Shown here piece by piece: positions 43,414 to 52,946 of a stretch of 64,000 nucleotides of DNA. The DNA lies in the NCBI RefSeq assembly GCF_963665355.1, contig NZ_OY762229.1, forward strand, positions 2,356,001 through 2,420,000, in the 5' to 3' direction. The DNA is from an uncultured Desulfobacter sp. Its GTDB lineage: Bacteria; Desulfobacterota; Desulfobacteria; Desulfobacterales; Desulfobacteraceae. Position 1 is the first letter of the stretch. The number at the start of each line of letters is the position of its first letter. The position numbers and the translations under genes are program-made. The notes beneath the pieces were generated by a model, which saw nothing but the letters and a program-made list of their open reading frames with translations, was not told where the DNA came from and did not search any database.

Positions 43414-43845
43414 ATGCCCATCAACGGTAATTACTACGACTGGGAAAGCGTGGAGATCCAGCTGAACTCCGGTGGCGCGGCCATCGGGGTGACCGAGATC
43501 TCCTATGCCGACGAACGGTCCATTGAGGCCCGGTACGGCAAAGGGGGCGTACCCCGGGGATATGGCCGTAAAAATTACAAAGCATCCGGGTCCATGACCC
43601 TGGACAAGGATGAGGCGGAACGGCTGCGCAAGGCCCTGGGCGGATCGTTTTATAAAGCATCGCCGTTTCCCATCATCGTGTCCTATGCCAACACGGATCA
43701 GGACACGGTGACGGACAAGCTGCCGGACTGCCTGATCACCAAGGCGGACACCAGCGCCAAGCAGGAAGATGACAATGCCGGCACTGTGAAGTTTGATTTT
43801 GAAATTTTGTCTCCCATTAACTGGAACGGCGTTGCAGCCTATTAA
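43414..43845 (+). CDS. Tail tube protein (gpM-like)
   Basis: The 143-residue protein directly follows the sheath gene, as the tube gene does in Mu. It is beta-rich (SGSMTLDKDEAERLRKALG, FDFEILSPINWNG). RBS is AAGGAGG. It forms the inner tube of the contractile tail. Confidence 0.8.
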   Translation: MPINGNYYDWESVEIQLNSGGAAIGVTEISYADERSIEARYGKGGVPRGYGRKNYKASGSMTLDKDEAERLRKALGGSFYKASPFPIIVSYANTDQDTVTDKLPDCLITKADTSAKQEDDNAGTVKFDFEILSPINWNGVAAY

Positions 43846-43866
43846 CGTAGAAGGAAACCAACCATC

Positions 43867-44187
43867 ATGACAGAAGAAAACACCCAGACAGTTGAAGCTG
43901 ATCAGGTTCAATACGCCACCCTGGAGCATACATTCCACGACGTTTTCAGCGGGGCAGACGTCACTGTGGCGGCCCGGTTTAAACGGCCGTCCTATCCCCA
44001 GGCAGACCGGGCACAAAAGGAGATGCTGAAGTCCCCTGCCCGGGCGTTTCAAAATTTATGTACGGCCGTGGTCCATCCGGATGACAAGGACCGGCTGGTG
44101 CAGAATCTGAAAATTTATCCCGGGATTGGATCCACATTCGGCGGGGCGCTGCTGAAAGCGTCCGGGTTTGCCGACCTGGGAAACTGA
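43867..44187 (+). CDS. Tail assembly chaperone (gp41-like, unshifted form)
   Basis: The 106-residue protein begins MTEENTQTVEADQVQYATLE. It lies between the tube and tape-measure genes, the constant place of the tail assembly chaperone. It ends SGFADLGN just after a slippery heptamer, and a frameshifted longer form is expected. Confidence 0.8.
   Translation: MTEENTQTVEADQVQYATLEHTFHDVFSGADVTVAARFKRPSYPQADRAQKEMLKSPARAFQNLCTAVVHPDDKDRLVQNLKIYPGIGSTFGGALLKASGFADLGN
44178..44184 (+). promoter_or_regulatory. -1 ribosomal frameshift site GGGAAAC
   Basis: The zero frame reads CTG GGA AAC TGA, so the heptamer G GGA AAC has the canonical X XXY YYZ form. It lies immediately before the stop codon. 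A -1 shift enters a 62-codon open frame that runs to the tape-measure start. This matches the programmed frameshift of lambda G/GT and Mu gp41/42. Confidence 0.88.
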
Positions 44188-44369
44188 TCGCCCGGGCGCG
44201 GGCGGAACTTGGAACAAGCCTTAAAGGCCAGCATGATGTCCTGATCCGGCAGTGGCTGGGCCAGGATCCGGCAGAGCCGGTGGCGGTTTATGCACGACAG
44301 GCGGCCGGTGCGTTATGGGCGGAAGAGCGGTTTTTTAAGAATATGGCCAGAATATTCGGGGGAAAATAG
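44184..44369 (+). CDS. Frameshift extension of the tail assembly chaperone (GT-like)
   Basis: After the -1 shift the frame reads LIARARAELGTSLKGQHDVL and continues (IRQWLGQDPAEPVAVYARQ) to TAG at 44367, adding 61 residues. It has no start codon or ribosome binding site of its own and would be missed by a start-based gene caller. The last base of the stop is the first base of the tape-measure GTG start. In lambda the ratio of short to long forms guides tail assembly. Confidence 0.85.
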   Translation: MIARARAELGTSLKGQHDVLIRQWLGQDPAEPVAVYARQAAGALWAEERFFKNMARIFGGK

Positions 44370-46984
44370 TGGACACCTTTTTTACGGTTTCAGCAGTTAT
44401 GAGCATGGTCGACAGTATTACCGGTCCGTTGCGGGGCGTACGGGCCGGCATGGCCAGTACGGAGCGTCAGGCCGGGCTGCTGTCGGGCATGATGGCTGTC
44501 CTGACCAGGACGCTGCTACCGGTGGCTGTGGCGGCCGGGATCTTCCTGGGGGCGCTTGCGCCCGGAGTGGGTGTGGCCGGGGATTTCCAGGCGGCTATTT
44601 CCCGTGTGGCTGCGGTGGCCCAGGCCACCCCGGCCCAGATGGCAAAGCTTGAGCATGCGGCACTTGAACTGGGCGCATCCACGGCATGGACGGCGTCCCA
44701 GGTGGCTGAGGCTGAAAAGTATCTGTCCATGGCCGGCTTTACTGTTGATGACAATATTGCGGCCTTGCCCGGTGTACTGGGTATGGCGTCTGCCGGTGCC
44801 ACGGATCTTGGCCGGGCCGCGGACATCTCCTCGGATATTTTATCTGCTTTTAAGATGGAAGCATCAGAGATGAACCGTGTTGCCGATGTTCTGACCGCCA
44901 CATTTACCACGTCCAACACCACCCTTGAGATGCTGGGCGAAACCATGAAGTATGTTGGGCCGGTGGCCAGGAAAGCGGGGCTGTCATTTGAAGAAACTTC
45001 GGCCATGGCAGGGCTGCTGGGCAATATCGGCATTAAATCCACCATGGCCGGCACCGCCATGCGAACCATGCTCTCCAACCTGGCCGCGCCCAGTTCGCAA
45101 GCCGCAAAAGAATTAGAGGGACTTGGTGTTAAAACTCTGGACGCCGCGAAAAACTTAAGAAGCCCTGTTTTGATCATGGGCGAACTGTCTGCCGCCATGA
45201 AGAACATGGGCTCCGGACGGCAGTTATCCATTTTGGATACCCTGTTCGGAAAGGAAGCGATGACGGGCGCATCCGAGATTATTGAGCAGGCGGGTATCGG
45301 AGATCTGACGAAATATATTCAGATTATAGAGAATTCGGCCGGAACCGCCGGCAAGGTTGCAAAGGATATGCTCAACAATTTCAACGGTGCAAAGACCATG
45401 ATGGGCAGCGCCTTTGAAGGCTTACAGATCAGTATCGGCAAGATATTCCTGCCGGTGCTCACGGATCTGGCCAGGACTCTGACCGTGGTGATCGGATGGA
45501 TGAACACCCTGGCCCAGACCCGGGTGGGGAAGTTTATTATTGCCGCTGCGGCGGGTTTGTCAGTGGGGATTATTGCGGTGACGGCGTTTTCCGGGGCCTG
45601 GGCCGGGCTGGCGTTTGTGCTGCCGGTGGTCAAGGCGGCGCTGCTTTCCATTGCCGGCGCTGTGGGGGCTATCTCCTGGCCTGTGTGGGCAGTGGCGGCT
45701 GTTGTTGTCGGGCTTTATCTGGCCTTTAAAACCAATTTTATGGGCATTGCCGACATTGTCAAGGGATGGTGGGACACCATTCAGTTGACGGTGAAAGGTG
45801 TTCTGGCGGTGTTTGCCAGCCTTAGCGGCGGTGTCGGTGTCATTCAGGGAGAGCTGGCAAAAGATATTAAGACTGCCGGGCTTGAGGGCCTGGTGACGAC
45901 TGTGGCCCGGGTGACGCACCGGGTCATGGCCATGTTTTCGTCCGCCTGGGAAATGATAAAGATGTGGGTTGCGGATATCGGCGGAATTTTTGCCCCGCTG
46001 AAGAATGCCTATGTGGAGGCGTTTTCTCCATTGCTCACTGTGTTTAAAAGCCTTGGCAGTGTCATTGCCACGGTGGTGTCTGCCTTATGGGGTGTCCAGG
46101 CCGCATCGGATGTTTCAACCTGGGAGACAGCCGGGCATGTGATCGGAAGTGTTGTGGGGGCGGCTTTCCATGTCCTTGCCTATGCTGTCCGGTTCTGCCT
46201 TGTGCCCGTGGATATGATGCTTGGCATCATCGGCGGGCTGATCCGGGCCTTTGTGTGGCTGGGTGAGTCCATCGGCACAGCTGCCGGGTGGGTTGTGGAG
46301 AAATTTACCCTGGTGCCTGACGCCGTGGCCGGGGCGGCGGAGCGGATCAGCAATGTATTCAGCACGCTGGTGGATGGAATAAAGTGGGTGTTTATGAATC
46401 TTACGCCCACAGGGTGGATCATCCAGGGGATAACAAAATTGATGGGGTATCTTGACGGCATTGATCTTACCGCTGCCGGGGCCAAGTTGATGGAGACTTT
46501 TACCGGAGGGATTAAATCTGCGCTGTCCGCCCCTGTTGATATGGTCAAAAGCGCTTTGACGAAAATCGGCCGGTTCATTCCCCATTCCGATGCCCAGGAA
46601 GGGCCGTTGTCGGCGCTGACCGCATCCGGGGCGGCAATTATGTCCACCATGGCGGCCGGGGTAAGACTGGGCGCTCCTGCGCTCCAGGATGCTGCCAAAA
46701 CAGCGGCTGCCATTGCTGCATCGGCTCTTCTGGTATCCGGCAGTGTTAATATGCCGGTGCTGACTGGTGCGTCACTGCCACCCGCTGTTGAGGTAAGCCA
46801 GCCAAATATTCCTGTATCCGGGGGGGCTACCCAAGGATCCGGCGCTAACAACTCCGGGAACATTACAGCTGGCTCCAACGGGACAATCACGATTCATATA
46901 GACCGGCTGGAGCTTCCTGGTGTAGCTGACCCTGCAGGCTTTATTGCAGCCTTGCGGGACCTGGTGGAGGAGTATGATGTCTGA
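44369..46984 (+). CDS. Tail tape measure protein (TP901-type core)
   Basis: The 871-residue protein begins with GTG at 44369 (VDTFFTVSAVMSMVDS), overlapping the chaperone stop. Residues about 70-350 show the TP901 tape-measure core (MAGLLGNIGIKSTMAGTAMR). Hydrophobic helices lie around residues 390-455 (IIAAAAGLSVGIIAVTAFSG and neighbours). It sets tail length and is expelled on infection. The C-terminus is Gly/Asn-rich. Confidence 0.9.
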   Translation: MDTFFTVSAVMSMVDSITGPLRGVRAGMASTERQAGLLSGMMAVLTRTLLPVAVAAGIFLGALAPGVGVAGDFQAAISRVAAVAQATPAQMAKLEHAALELGASTAWTASQVAEAEKYLSMAGFTVDDNIAALPGVLGMASAGATDLGRAADISSDILSAFKMEASEMNRVADVLTATFTTSNTTLEMLGETMKYVGPVARKAGLSFEETSAMAGLLGNIGIKSTMAGTAMRTMLSNLAAPSSQAAKELEGLGVKTLDAAKNLRSPVLIMGELSAAMKNMGSGRQLSILDTLFGKEAMTGASEIIEQAGIGDLTKYIQIIENSAGTAGKVAKDMLNNFNGAKTMMGSAFEGLQISIGKIFLPVLTDLARTLTVVIGWMNTLAQTRVGKFIIAAAAGLSVGIIAVTAFSGAWAGLAFVLPVVKAALLSIAGAVGAISWPVWAVAAVVVGLYLAFKTNFMGIADIVKGWWDTIQLTVKGVLAVFASLSGGVGVIQGELAKDIKTAGLEGLVTTVARVTHRVMAMFSSAWEMIKMWVADIGGIFAPLKNAYVEAFSPLLTVFKSLGSVIATVVSALWGVQAASDVSTWETAGHVIGSVVGAAFHVLAYAVRFCLVPVDMMLGIIGGLIRAFVWLGESIGTAAGWVVEKFTLVPDAVAGAAERISNVFSTLVDGIKWVFMNLTPTGWIIQGITKLMGYLDGIDLTAAGAKLMETFTGGIKSALSAPVDMVKSALTKIGRFIPHSDAQEGPLSALTASGAAIMSTMAAGVRLGAPALQDAAKTAAAIAASALLVSGSVNMPVLTGASLPPAVEVSQPNIPVSGGATQGSGANNSGNITAGSNGTITIHIDRLELPGVADPAGFIAALRDLVEEYDV

Positions 46985-47531
46985 TGGCCGCCTGACATTC
47001 GAGCATGGAGAAATCCGTTTGGGCAATACCCTGTTGCCGGGAGTTGTGCTCCGAATCAGTGTGAACGGGGTGGTCAAGTTTGATACGGCAGATCCGGACG
47101 GAATGTCCGGGTCAGTTCGCACACCAATGGGCTGGAATGATGCGGAGATTGTCATTGTGGCGGACCTTCTGTCAGATATCCAGGTCACTCCGTATGCGCA
47201 TAACAGGACCTGTTATGAAAAGCTTGCCGAGTTGAATGCCGTATTCAAGGGCTCCGACAATGGGGCAAACCCCAAAATTTTTTCCCTTCGGAATGTCCAC
47301 GCAATGTCGCGTGGCGTTGATAACGTTGTGTTCTGTGGTCTTACAAGCTCTGAAACAGACAGGGATGATGTGATCCGTGTAAATCTGAGTTTCTCCGAAC
47401 ACAGGCCCTATGAACAGCGAAAAGAGTCCAGGGTCTCCCTGTCTGATTCGGCAGCCGGCAGCAGCTCTGCGCCGGTGACTGACCAGGCGGATCCGGGACT
47501 TGATGACACCATCAATGTGGATGTGCGGTGA
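46977..47531 (+). CDS. Tail protein after tape measure, gp43-position
   Basis: The start is ATG 46977 or 46974, overlapping the tape-measure stop. The 184-residue protein is beta-rich with a Ser/Ala-rich C-terminus. It lies where Mu encodes gp43/N, a tail protein of the tube-to-baseplate junction. The family was not recognised directly. Confidence 0.65.
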   Translation: MSDGRLTFEHGEIRLGNTLLPGVVLRISVNGVVKFDTADPDGMSGSVRTPMGWNDAEIVIVADLLSDIQVTPYAHNRTCYEKLAELNAVFKGSDNGANPKIFSLRNVHAMSRGVDNVVFCGLTSSETDRDDVIRVNLSFSEHRPYEQRKESRVSLSDSAAGSSSAPVTDQADPGLDDTINVDVR

Positions 47532-48343
47532 TGACAGCTATTTCAGGCATACGGACCCATATTTTCATCGGTGATCTGGAGCTGTTGCGCTGCCCGGAAT
47601 GCCGGGTGGCCTATGTGCGGGACTCTCATCTTTCCCGGGCCACCATTGTACTGCCGGATCCCGGCGGTGTGTTGTACCGGAGATTTGAGCCGGGGGATGC
47701 TGTGACCATCCGCATGGGGTACCGGTACCAGGAGCCGGATGAATGGCAGGGGACGGTGTCTCACCTGGCCCCGCCGGATAAAAAAGATCAGATTGCGGTA
47801 CGGGCAGTGGGGCTGGAGCGGGCCTTGTCCGAGACACCGATCCTGCAGTCCTGGGTGGACGAGACGCCGGAAAAAATCATTACGTGGGCACTGAACCAGA
47901 CGGGACTGCCTGTAGGCCAGATCGGCTCCCCCGGGGTATCTTTCCCCAGATTTACCGCATCAAACATCACTGTGTGGCAGGTGGCCAGACAGTGTGAGCA
48001 TACCTGCACACATGGTCATGGGATTGATATGGCCGGATGGGAACTGTGGATGGACCGAAGCGGGAATATCCACTGGAATGCCGGTGATGAGGATGCAGAT
48101 CTGCCGGTGATTGAGACGGGCCGCAACCTCATCAGGCACCTGCCCGCTCCGGATAACAAGCCCGGCCGGGGGAGCATAGAAGCTCTTTTGATTGCCGGCT
48201 TGCGCCGGCGCATGCAAATTCGGCTGATAGACCGCTACCGGGAGATTGACCAGGCCATCAGTCCGTTTTGTGTGGAGCATGTTCTCAAGCCCGAAGCAAC
48301 CAGAACCTTTATGCAGTACGGAGTGGCCCATGAAAAATTCTGA
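47531..48343 (+). CDS. Baseplate hub protein (gpD / gp44-like)
   Basis: The 270-residue protein has a phage late-control-D / gp27-like build (FEPGDAVTIRMGYRYQEPDE, then PEKIITWALNQTGL). ATG 47531 overlaps the previous stop; GTG 47528 is the alternative. It forms the hub that carries the spike encoded next. Confidence 0.8.
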   Translation: MTAISGIRTHIFIGDLELLRCPECRVAYVRDSHLSRATIVLPDPGGVLYRRFEPGDAVTIRMGYRYQEPDEWQGTVSHLAPPDKKDQIAVRAVGLERALSETPILQSWVDETPEKIITWALNQTGLPVGQIGSPGVSFPRFTASNITVWQVARQCEHTCTHGHGIDMAGWELWMDRSGNIHWNAGDEDADLPVIETGRNLIRHLPAPDNKPGRGSIEALLIAGLRRRMQIRLIDRYREIDQAISPFCVEHVLKPEATRTFMQYGVAHEKF

Positions 48344-49094
48344 GCTGAAGGCCCTTATTAAGCGGGTGGTGGAACTGGCTATGCCTAATATGCGGGGATA
48401 TTACAGGGTTGTCCGCAAGGCAAAAGTCGTTAAGACATATGCGTCTGACGGCAAATACTATGCGGATGTGCAGCCTTTGAGAAATGATAACAACGTTGAT
48501 GACTCTGAGCCTGTTGTCCCCAAAGTCGAAATCCCCATCATATGGGCCGGGCCTAAACGGGGAATAATCTGTCCGCCGGCTGACGGGGTCCATTGCGATC
48601 TGGAATATTATGACGGTGACCCCAATTATCCAAGGATCTCTAATTTCCGGTGGCACGGGATGGCAGCTCCGGAGGTGGAAATCGGCGGGCTGATTATCCA
48701 GCAGGAGCCGGGCACTCACATCAAAATTGATTCTGAGCACAACATCATCCATGTCACGCCCGGGGGGATGACTAACGAAACCGGCGAAAACAAGGATGAA
48801 ACCATTGGCGGGGACTGGACGGTGGCCGTGGCCGGAAACTGCAAAATAGATGTGACGGGCAAGGCGGATATCAAAGCAGCTTCCCAGGCCAGCGTGGCCT
48901 CTCCAACTATTGCCATTGCCGGCAATATGACGGCAACCGGATACGACGGCGGCATTGGAACAGCAGTTGAGATGTCAAACAAAACCCATACCGGCAGCCT
49001 TACACTGATAGGGCCTTTGAATGTGACAGGCGATATATACGCTTCCGGCATGATTATGGACGGCGGCGGAAACACAAACCATCACGGACATTGA
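48330..49094 (+). CDS. Baseplate spike (gpV / gp45-like)
   Basis: The start at 48330 (MKNSELKALIKRVVELAMP) overlaps the hub gene by 14 bp. An OB-fold region (KYYADVQPLRN, IPIIWAGPKRGIICPPADGV) is followed by beta-helix-like repeats (GKADIKAASQASVASPTIAI). The extreme C-terminus is GGGNTNHHGH, the His-containing tip that binds a metal ion in P2 gpV-type spikes. It pierces the outer membrane. Confidence 0.88.
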   Translation: MKNSELKALIKRVVELAMPNMRGYYRVVRKAKVVKTYASDGKYYADVQPLRNDNNVDDSEPVVPKVEIPIIWAGPKRGIICPPADGVHCDLEYYDGDPNYPRISNFRWHGMAAPEVEIGGLIIQQEPGTHIKIDSEHNIIHVTPGGMTNETGENKDETIGGDWTVAVAGNCKIDVTGKADIKAASQASVASPTIAIAGNMTATGYDGGIGTAVEMSNKTHTGSLTLIGPLNVTGDIYASGMIMDGGGNTNHHGH

Positions 49095-49101
49095 GGATAA
49101 A

Positions 49102-49827
49102 ATGTTACCCATACAGACGAAGCTTGCATCAATCAAAACGGATATTACGACAATTAGGGATATTTTTAGCGGGGAACAGGAAGTTCTGGACGCCCTGGAT
49201 GTTGTGGAGTCCGGCCTGGACGCTTTAGGCGATGTGTCCGTAAGCATGACCACAAGCCAGCTTGGGAAGGCACAGGATTTACAATCGGCGGCATGTCTTG
49301 CTTTGCAGTTGCCGATTGATGGCCCTGACGCTGCTTTTGATGCCATGATTGGTCTTGTTGCCGGCCTGGCGGAAGGCATCTTTATGGAAGCCTTTGGATC
49401 GGTCATTGCCGACCTGACATCCGGGCCTTCTGCGGTCACAGCACTGAGCATATTGTCTGATGTTTTAGCTGACGTCCAGAACAAGCAAGCCCAGATCAAT
49501 AATATTTTGTCTTTGTTTGACCAATTCGATACGGTCCATGGCCTGGTAAAAGTTGCCATAGGTGTCGTGTCTACTCTTATGGGATGTAATAATTCTGCCG
49601 GGCAGGCATTATCAAATCAATGGGGCCAGGTGTCCGGCATTCTTTCAGATTACAACAGCGATTTCTTATCCGGTGTGGCAGCTGTCGAGGCGGCAGCGGA
49701 AAATTATTCCAACCCCATCGACGTGATTAATGATGCCAAGGGCCGGGTCACTGCCAATATGGATCTGGACTCTCGGATGGATGCTCTGACGGCCGGCATG
49801 GCGGATGCTGCGGGGTGGCTTGTATGA
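49102..49827 (+). CDS. Phage tail-region protein, unknown (241 aa)
   Basis: It starts MLPIQTKLASIKTDITTIRD after GAGGAT. The protein is helical with a hydrophobic middle (AMIGLVAGLAEGIFMEAFGS) and no cysteines beyond two isolated ones. It lies between the spike and gpW-like genes, where extra baseplate or hub-associated proteins sometimes occur. The next gene overlaps its stop. Confidence 0.6.
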   Translation: MLPIQTKLASIKTDITTIRDIFSGEQEVLDALDVVESGLDALGDVSVSMTTSQLGKAQDLQSAACLALQLPIDGPDAAFDAMIGLVAGLAEGIFMEAFGSVIADLTSGPSAVTALSILSDVLADVQNKQAQINNILSLFDQFDTVHGLVKVAIGVVSTLMGCNNSAGQALSNQWGQVSGILSDYNSDFLSGVAAVEAAAENYSNPIDVINDAKGRVTANMDLDSRMDALTAGMADAAGWLV

Positions 49828-50252
49828 GAGACGATCTTTATGGGCAGGACTTCCTGCTGGATGATAATGGCCTGGTGGCCATCGCTGCCAGTGGCGAGGC
49901 CGGTGTCAGTGACGGTATCCGTACCGTTCTGCAGGATATTATGCTGCGGCTCAAAACGCCATTGGGAAGCCTGTTTTATGACCAGGCGTTCGGGTCTGAG
50001 ATTATCTATTTTGTGAAGGATGAGAACACCTTGGCAAATCGGCTGGCCCTGGTCGCAGAGATCGCAAAGCGGGTACAGATGGACCAGCGGGTTGTGGCCA
50101 TGTCCGCAGCTGCCTCCGTGGTGAGTTGGGACGAAAACGGGGTTATGGCCCGGGTGACTTTTAAGATTATTGATGAGACCCATGGCCAGAATCTGGTCAT
50201 AACCGTTGACAGTGACATGGATGTGGTGGTGAGCGATGTCGATCCCAATTGA
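49824..50252 (+). CDS. Baseplate wedge protein (gpW / gp25-like, gp46)
   Basis: The start at 49824 (MRDDLYGQDFLLDDNG) overlaps the previous stop as ATGA. Segments GVSDGIRTVLQDIMLRLKTP and GSLFYDQAFGSEI are typical of GPW/gp25 proteins. It initiates sheath assembly on the baseplate. It overlaps the gpJ-like gene by 17 bp. Confidence 0.85.
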   Translation: MRDDLYGQDFLLDDNGLVAIAASGEAGVSDGIRTVLQDIMLRLKTPLGSLFYDQAFGSEIIYFVKDENTLANRLALVAEIAKRVQMDQRVVAMSAAASVVSWDENGVMARVTFKIIDETHGQNLVITVDSDMDVVVSDVDPN

Positions 50253-51384
50253 TAAGACTTTAGAAGACGTCCGGAAGGGCCTGTTTGAAAAGATCTCGCA
50301 GATCCAGGAGGCCGGTTATATCCCGACATCCCTGAATCTTAACCGGGGTTTATTCCGTGGGATGATTGAACTCTGGGCTTGGGGGCTTTACCAGCTTTAT
50401 CTATTTTTGGTGACGGTGCTGATCCAGGCATACCCGTCCACTGCCACGGGGGCGTGGCTGGATCTGCATTGTTCCCAGGTGGAGATCTCCCGGCTTGCGG
50501 CTACCCAGGCAACAGGCACCTGTGTGTTTTACCGTGAGGATACTGACGGAAATGTTGTGATCCCGGAGGGCCGGGTGGTCAGGACCCGGGTGGATGGCCT
50601 GGGCAATATTTACCGGTTTGTGACCACTGAAGAGGTTGTTTTGCCTGATGGTGAGACTGAGATCAGCGTGACTGTCAGGGCCGAGAGTTATGGTTCAGAC
50701 TCCAATGTTGCGGTGGGCATGATCTGTGAGCTTGCCACGGTTATTGATGGGATTGACGGCGTGGGGAATGATGCGGAATGGCTTCTGACCGAAGGAAGTG
50801 ATGAGGAAGATGATGACCGGCTCCGGGAGCGGTACTGGCTGGCCTGGGCGTCAATAAACGGCTGTACGGCTGATGCTTACCGGTCCTGGGCTATGTCCGT
50901 GACGGGTGTGGCGGCAGTAAGCATTATGGATGAGCATCCCCGGGGCCAGGGAACAGTTGATGTGGTTATCTGCGGCACCGCGGGGATCCCGACCCAGGAC
51001 CTGGTGGATCAGGTCACGGCGGTGGTGGAAGCAAAACGGCCGATTAACGACGATACGCTTGTGACAGGGCCTGATCAGGTGGATGTGGCTATTGACATTG
51101 AGCTGGAACTCACCGGCGGGGATGCGGCCCAGATTATTCTGGAAGCGGAAAACCGGATTCATGCGTTGTTTTTTGGTTCGTCCATGGATGGTGTTGACGT
51201 TTTACAGATCGGGCAGGATGTGACCCAGGACATGCTGACTACCCTGATAATGGCCGGGTCGACGGCATCAGGGAACGTAAAAAAGGTTAATTTTACGACG
51301 CCTGATGAGGACATTGTGGTGCCTGACACGGGGCTTGCCGTCCTTACCAGCCTGGATATCACCTATGTGGAGGTGAGCGAATAA
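50236..51384 (+). CDS. Baseplate protein J-like (gp47)
   Basis: The 382-residue protein shows the Baseplate_J pattern (YPSTATGAWLDLHCSQVEIS, then EGRVVRTRVDGLGNIYRFVT and GSDEEDDDRLRERYWLAW). It lies between the gpW- and gpI-like genes as in Mu and P2. It forms the outer baseplate wedge. It shares one base with the next gene. Confidence 0.9.
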   Translation: MSIPIDKTLEDVRKGLFEKISQIQEAGYIPTSLNLNRGLFRGMIELWAWGLYQLYLFLVTVLIQAYPSTATGAWLDLHCSQVEISRLAATQATGTCVFYREDTDGNVVIPEGRVVRTRVDGLGNIYRFVTTEEVVLPDGETEISVTVRAESYGSDSNVAVGMICELATVIDGIDGVGNDAEWLLTEGSDEEDDDRLRERYWLAWASINGCTADAYRSWAMSVTGVAAVSIMDEHPRGQGTVDVVICGTAGIPTQDLVDQVTAVVEAKRPINDDTLVTGPDQVDVAIDIELELTGGDAAQIILEAENRIHALFFGSSMDGVDVLQIGQDVTQDMLTTLIMAGSTASGNVKKVNFTTPDEDIVVPDTGLAVLTSLDITYVEVSE

Positions 51385-52061
51385 TGCCCATTTTCTGGGA
51401 CTATTTTACAAAGAAGCTGCAATTTTTGCCCATTCTCAAGGCGGGCGCGGCCCAGGTCCTTGCCCAGGGCGGTGCAGGTATGCTGGATGAGGCCCGGTCG
51501 GCGGTGTTGTGGCTGCGGGACCAGTTCCTGCCGGAACTTTGTGATGACAGCCAGCTTGACTCCTGGGCACAGAGCCGGGGTATCACCCGCCAGGCGTATG
51601 AAACGGACGAACAGTATGAAGAAAAGGTTCGGTTCGCCTGGGCATGGCATCTCATTGGCGGCCGGGAAGAAGCTCTGGAGCGGATACTTGAGGAGGCTGC
51701 CGGGATCACGGATGATTTTGAGATCATTAACATGCGGGATCTGGATGAAGAGCGGTGGGCTGAATTCCGCATAGTCTTTGAAAATCTATCCGGAGACAGC
51801 ATGGAGAAATTTGATGTGCTGCCTGCTGCAATTTTTAAAATCAAGCCGGCCCGGAGCAAGCTGGAGGGCATTGATATGTCTTTGATGCCTGTTGAGGGGG
51901 CTTTTTATATCGGCGCATCCGGGATTTTCACCGGTGATTTCACAACGGTTTTCCCCTTTGGCGTGGCAGGGATTGAGGTTGAGCCTTGCCCGCAGTACTG
52001 GGGCTGCTTTCTGTTGTCAGGAGATAATACGGCAATACTACCGTATCAAGGGGAGGAATAG
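51384..52061 (+). CDS. Tail protein I-like (gp48)
   Basis: The 225-residue protein has the gpI-type N-terminal half (FLPELCDDSQLDSWAQSRGI, then EKVRFAWAWHLIGGREEALE). The C-terminal 60 residues form a beta extension (GAFYIGASGIFTGDFTTVFP). It connects the baseplate wedge with the fibre gene, which starts at the next base. Confidence 0.85.
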   Translation: MPIFWDYFTKKLQFLPILKAGAAQVLAQGGAGMLDEARSAVLWLRDQFLPELCDDSQLDSWAQSRGITRQAYETDEQYEEKVRFAWAWHLIGGREEALERILEEAAGITDDFEIINMRDLDEERWAEFRIVFENLSGDSMEKFDVLPAAIFKIKPARSKLEGIDMSLMPVEGAFYIGASGIFTGDFTTVFPFGVAGIEVEPCPQYWGCFLLSGDNTAILPYQGEE

Positions 52062-52589
52062 ATGTATTACACGATTTATACGCAGGCTGGCCTGGGCGCA
52101 GAGGCGGCTGCCAAAGCAGGCGGGGACAAGGTTGATTTTGTCCAGATGGCGGTGGGGGACGGCAACGGCAGTGATGTCACGCCGGATAAAGACATGACCA
52201 GCCTGGTGAATGAAGTCTGGCGGGGGGATGTCTCTATTGTGTCCGTGACTGAGGAGTCTGCCAACTGGGTATCGGTTGAGGCAAAAATCCCTGTCGCCGT
52301 TGGCGGGTGGATCATCAGGGAGGTGGGCCTGTTTAACGCGGCCGGGACCATGCTTGCCATAGCGAATTATCCGGCAACGCCTAAGCCGGTGCTGGCTGAC
52401 GGCATTTACCGCGACTGCTATTTGAGGCTTTATATCGCGGTTGAATCCACAGACAACATTACATTGACGGTGGATCCGGATGTGGTCATGGCCACCCGGG
52501 AATATGTGGACTCGCTGGTGGAGCCTTTGCAGTTATCTGTCCTTGAGGTAAAGCGGCGGGCATTCTTTTATGCAAACACTTTATTTTAG
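52062..52589 (+). CDS. Tail fibre N-terminal/attachment protein
   Basis: The 175-residue protein matches the N-terminal attachment domain of phage tail fibres (VDFVQMAVGDGNG, then WIIREVGLFNAAGTMLAIAN). Unlike full gpH-type fibres it ends after this domain and a short helix, so the receptor-binding parts must be supplied by the proteins encoded downstream. Confidence 0.8.
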   Translation: MYYTIYTQAGLGAEAAAKAGGDKVDFVQMAVGDGNGSDVTPDKDMTSLVNEVWRGDVSIVSVTEESANWVSVEAKIPVAVGGWIIREVGLFNAAGTMLAIANYPATPKPVLADGIYRDCYLRLYIAVESTDNITLTVDPDVVMATREYVDSLVEPLQLSVLEVKRRAFFYANTLF

Positions 52590-52601
52590 GAGGTTTCGGG
52601 C

Positions 52602-52937
52602 ATGACGGATACTTATGGACGCTTAGCGGCCTTGCGGCCTGCTGACACAGCTGAAGTGCAGCTATATGCTGCCGGGTCGGACGAACAGGTGCAGGGGATT
52701 GTGTCGGTCTGCAATCAATCATCGGACACTGTGCAGTACAGCATTGCTCACTGCGCAGCCGAGCACGGTGATAATGCGGCGTTGAGCGCTGACTGGCGGA
52801 ATTTTGATGTCAACCTGGAGCCAAACGAACCTCCCCACGAAGTCAGCATTGTACTCGGTGAGTCAGAAACGATCAGGGTGAAACCCTCTGCTGCAGATTC
52901 AATCAGCTTTATTTTTGCCGGCATGAAGATGTTATAG
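52602..52937 (+). CDS. Tail-tip protein, unknown (111 aa)
   Basis: It starts MTDTYGRLAALRPADTAEVQ after GGAGG. The protein is beta-rich (AEVQLYAAGSDEQVQGIVSV), resembling small beta-sandwich proteins of phage tail tips. No family was assigned. First of a run of small genes between the fibre base and the large fibre-like gene. Confidence 0.6.
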   Translation: MTDTYGRLAALRPADTAEVQLYAAGSDEQVQGIVSVCNQSSDTVQYSIAHCAAEHGDNAALSADWRNFDVNLEPNEPPHEVSIVLGESETIRVKPSAADSISFIFAGMKML

Positions 52938-52946
52938 GAGGCTGGA

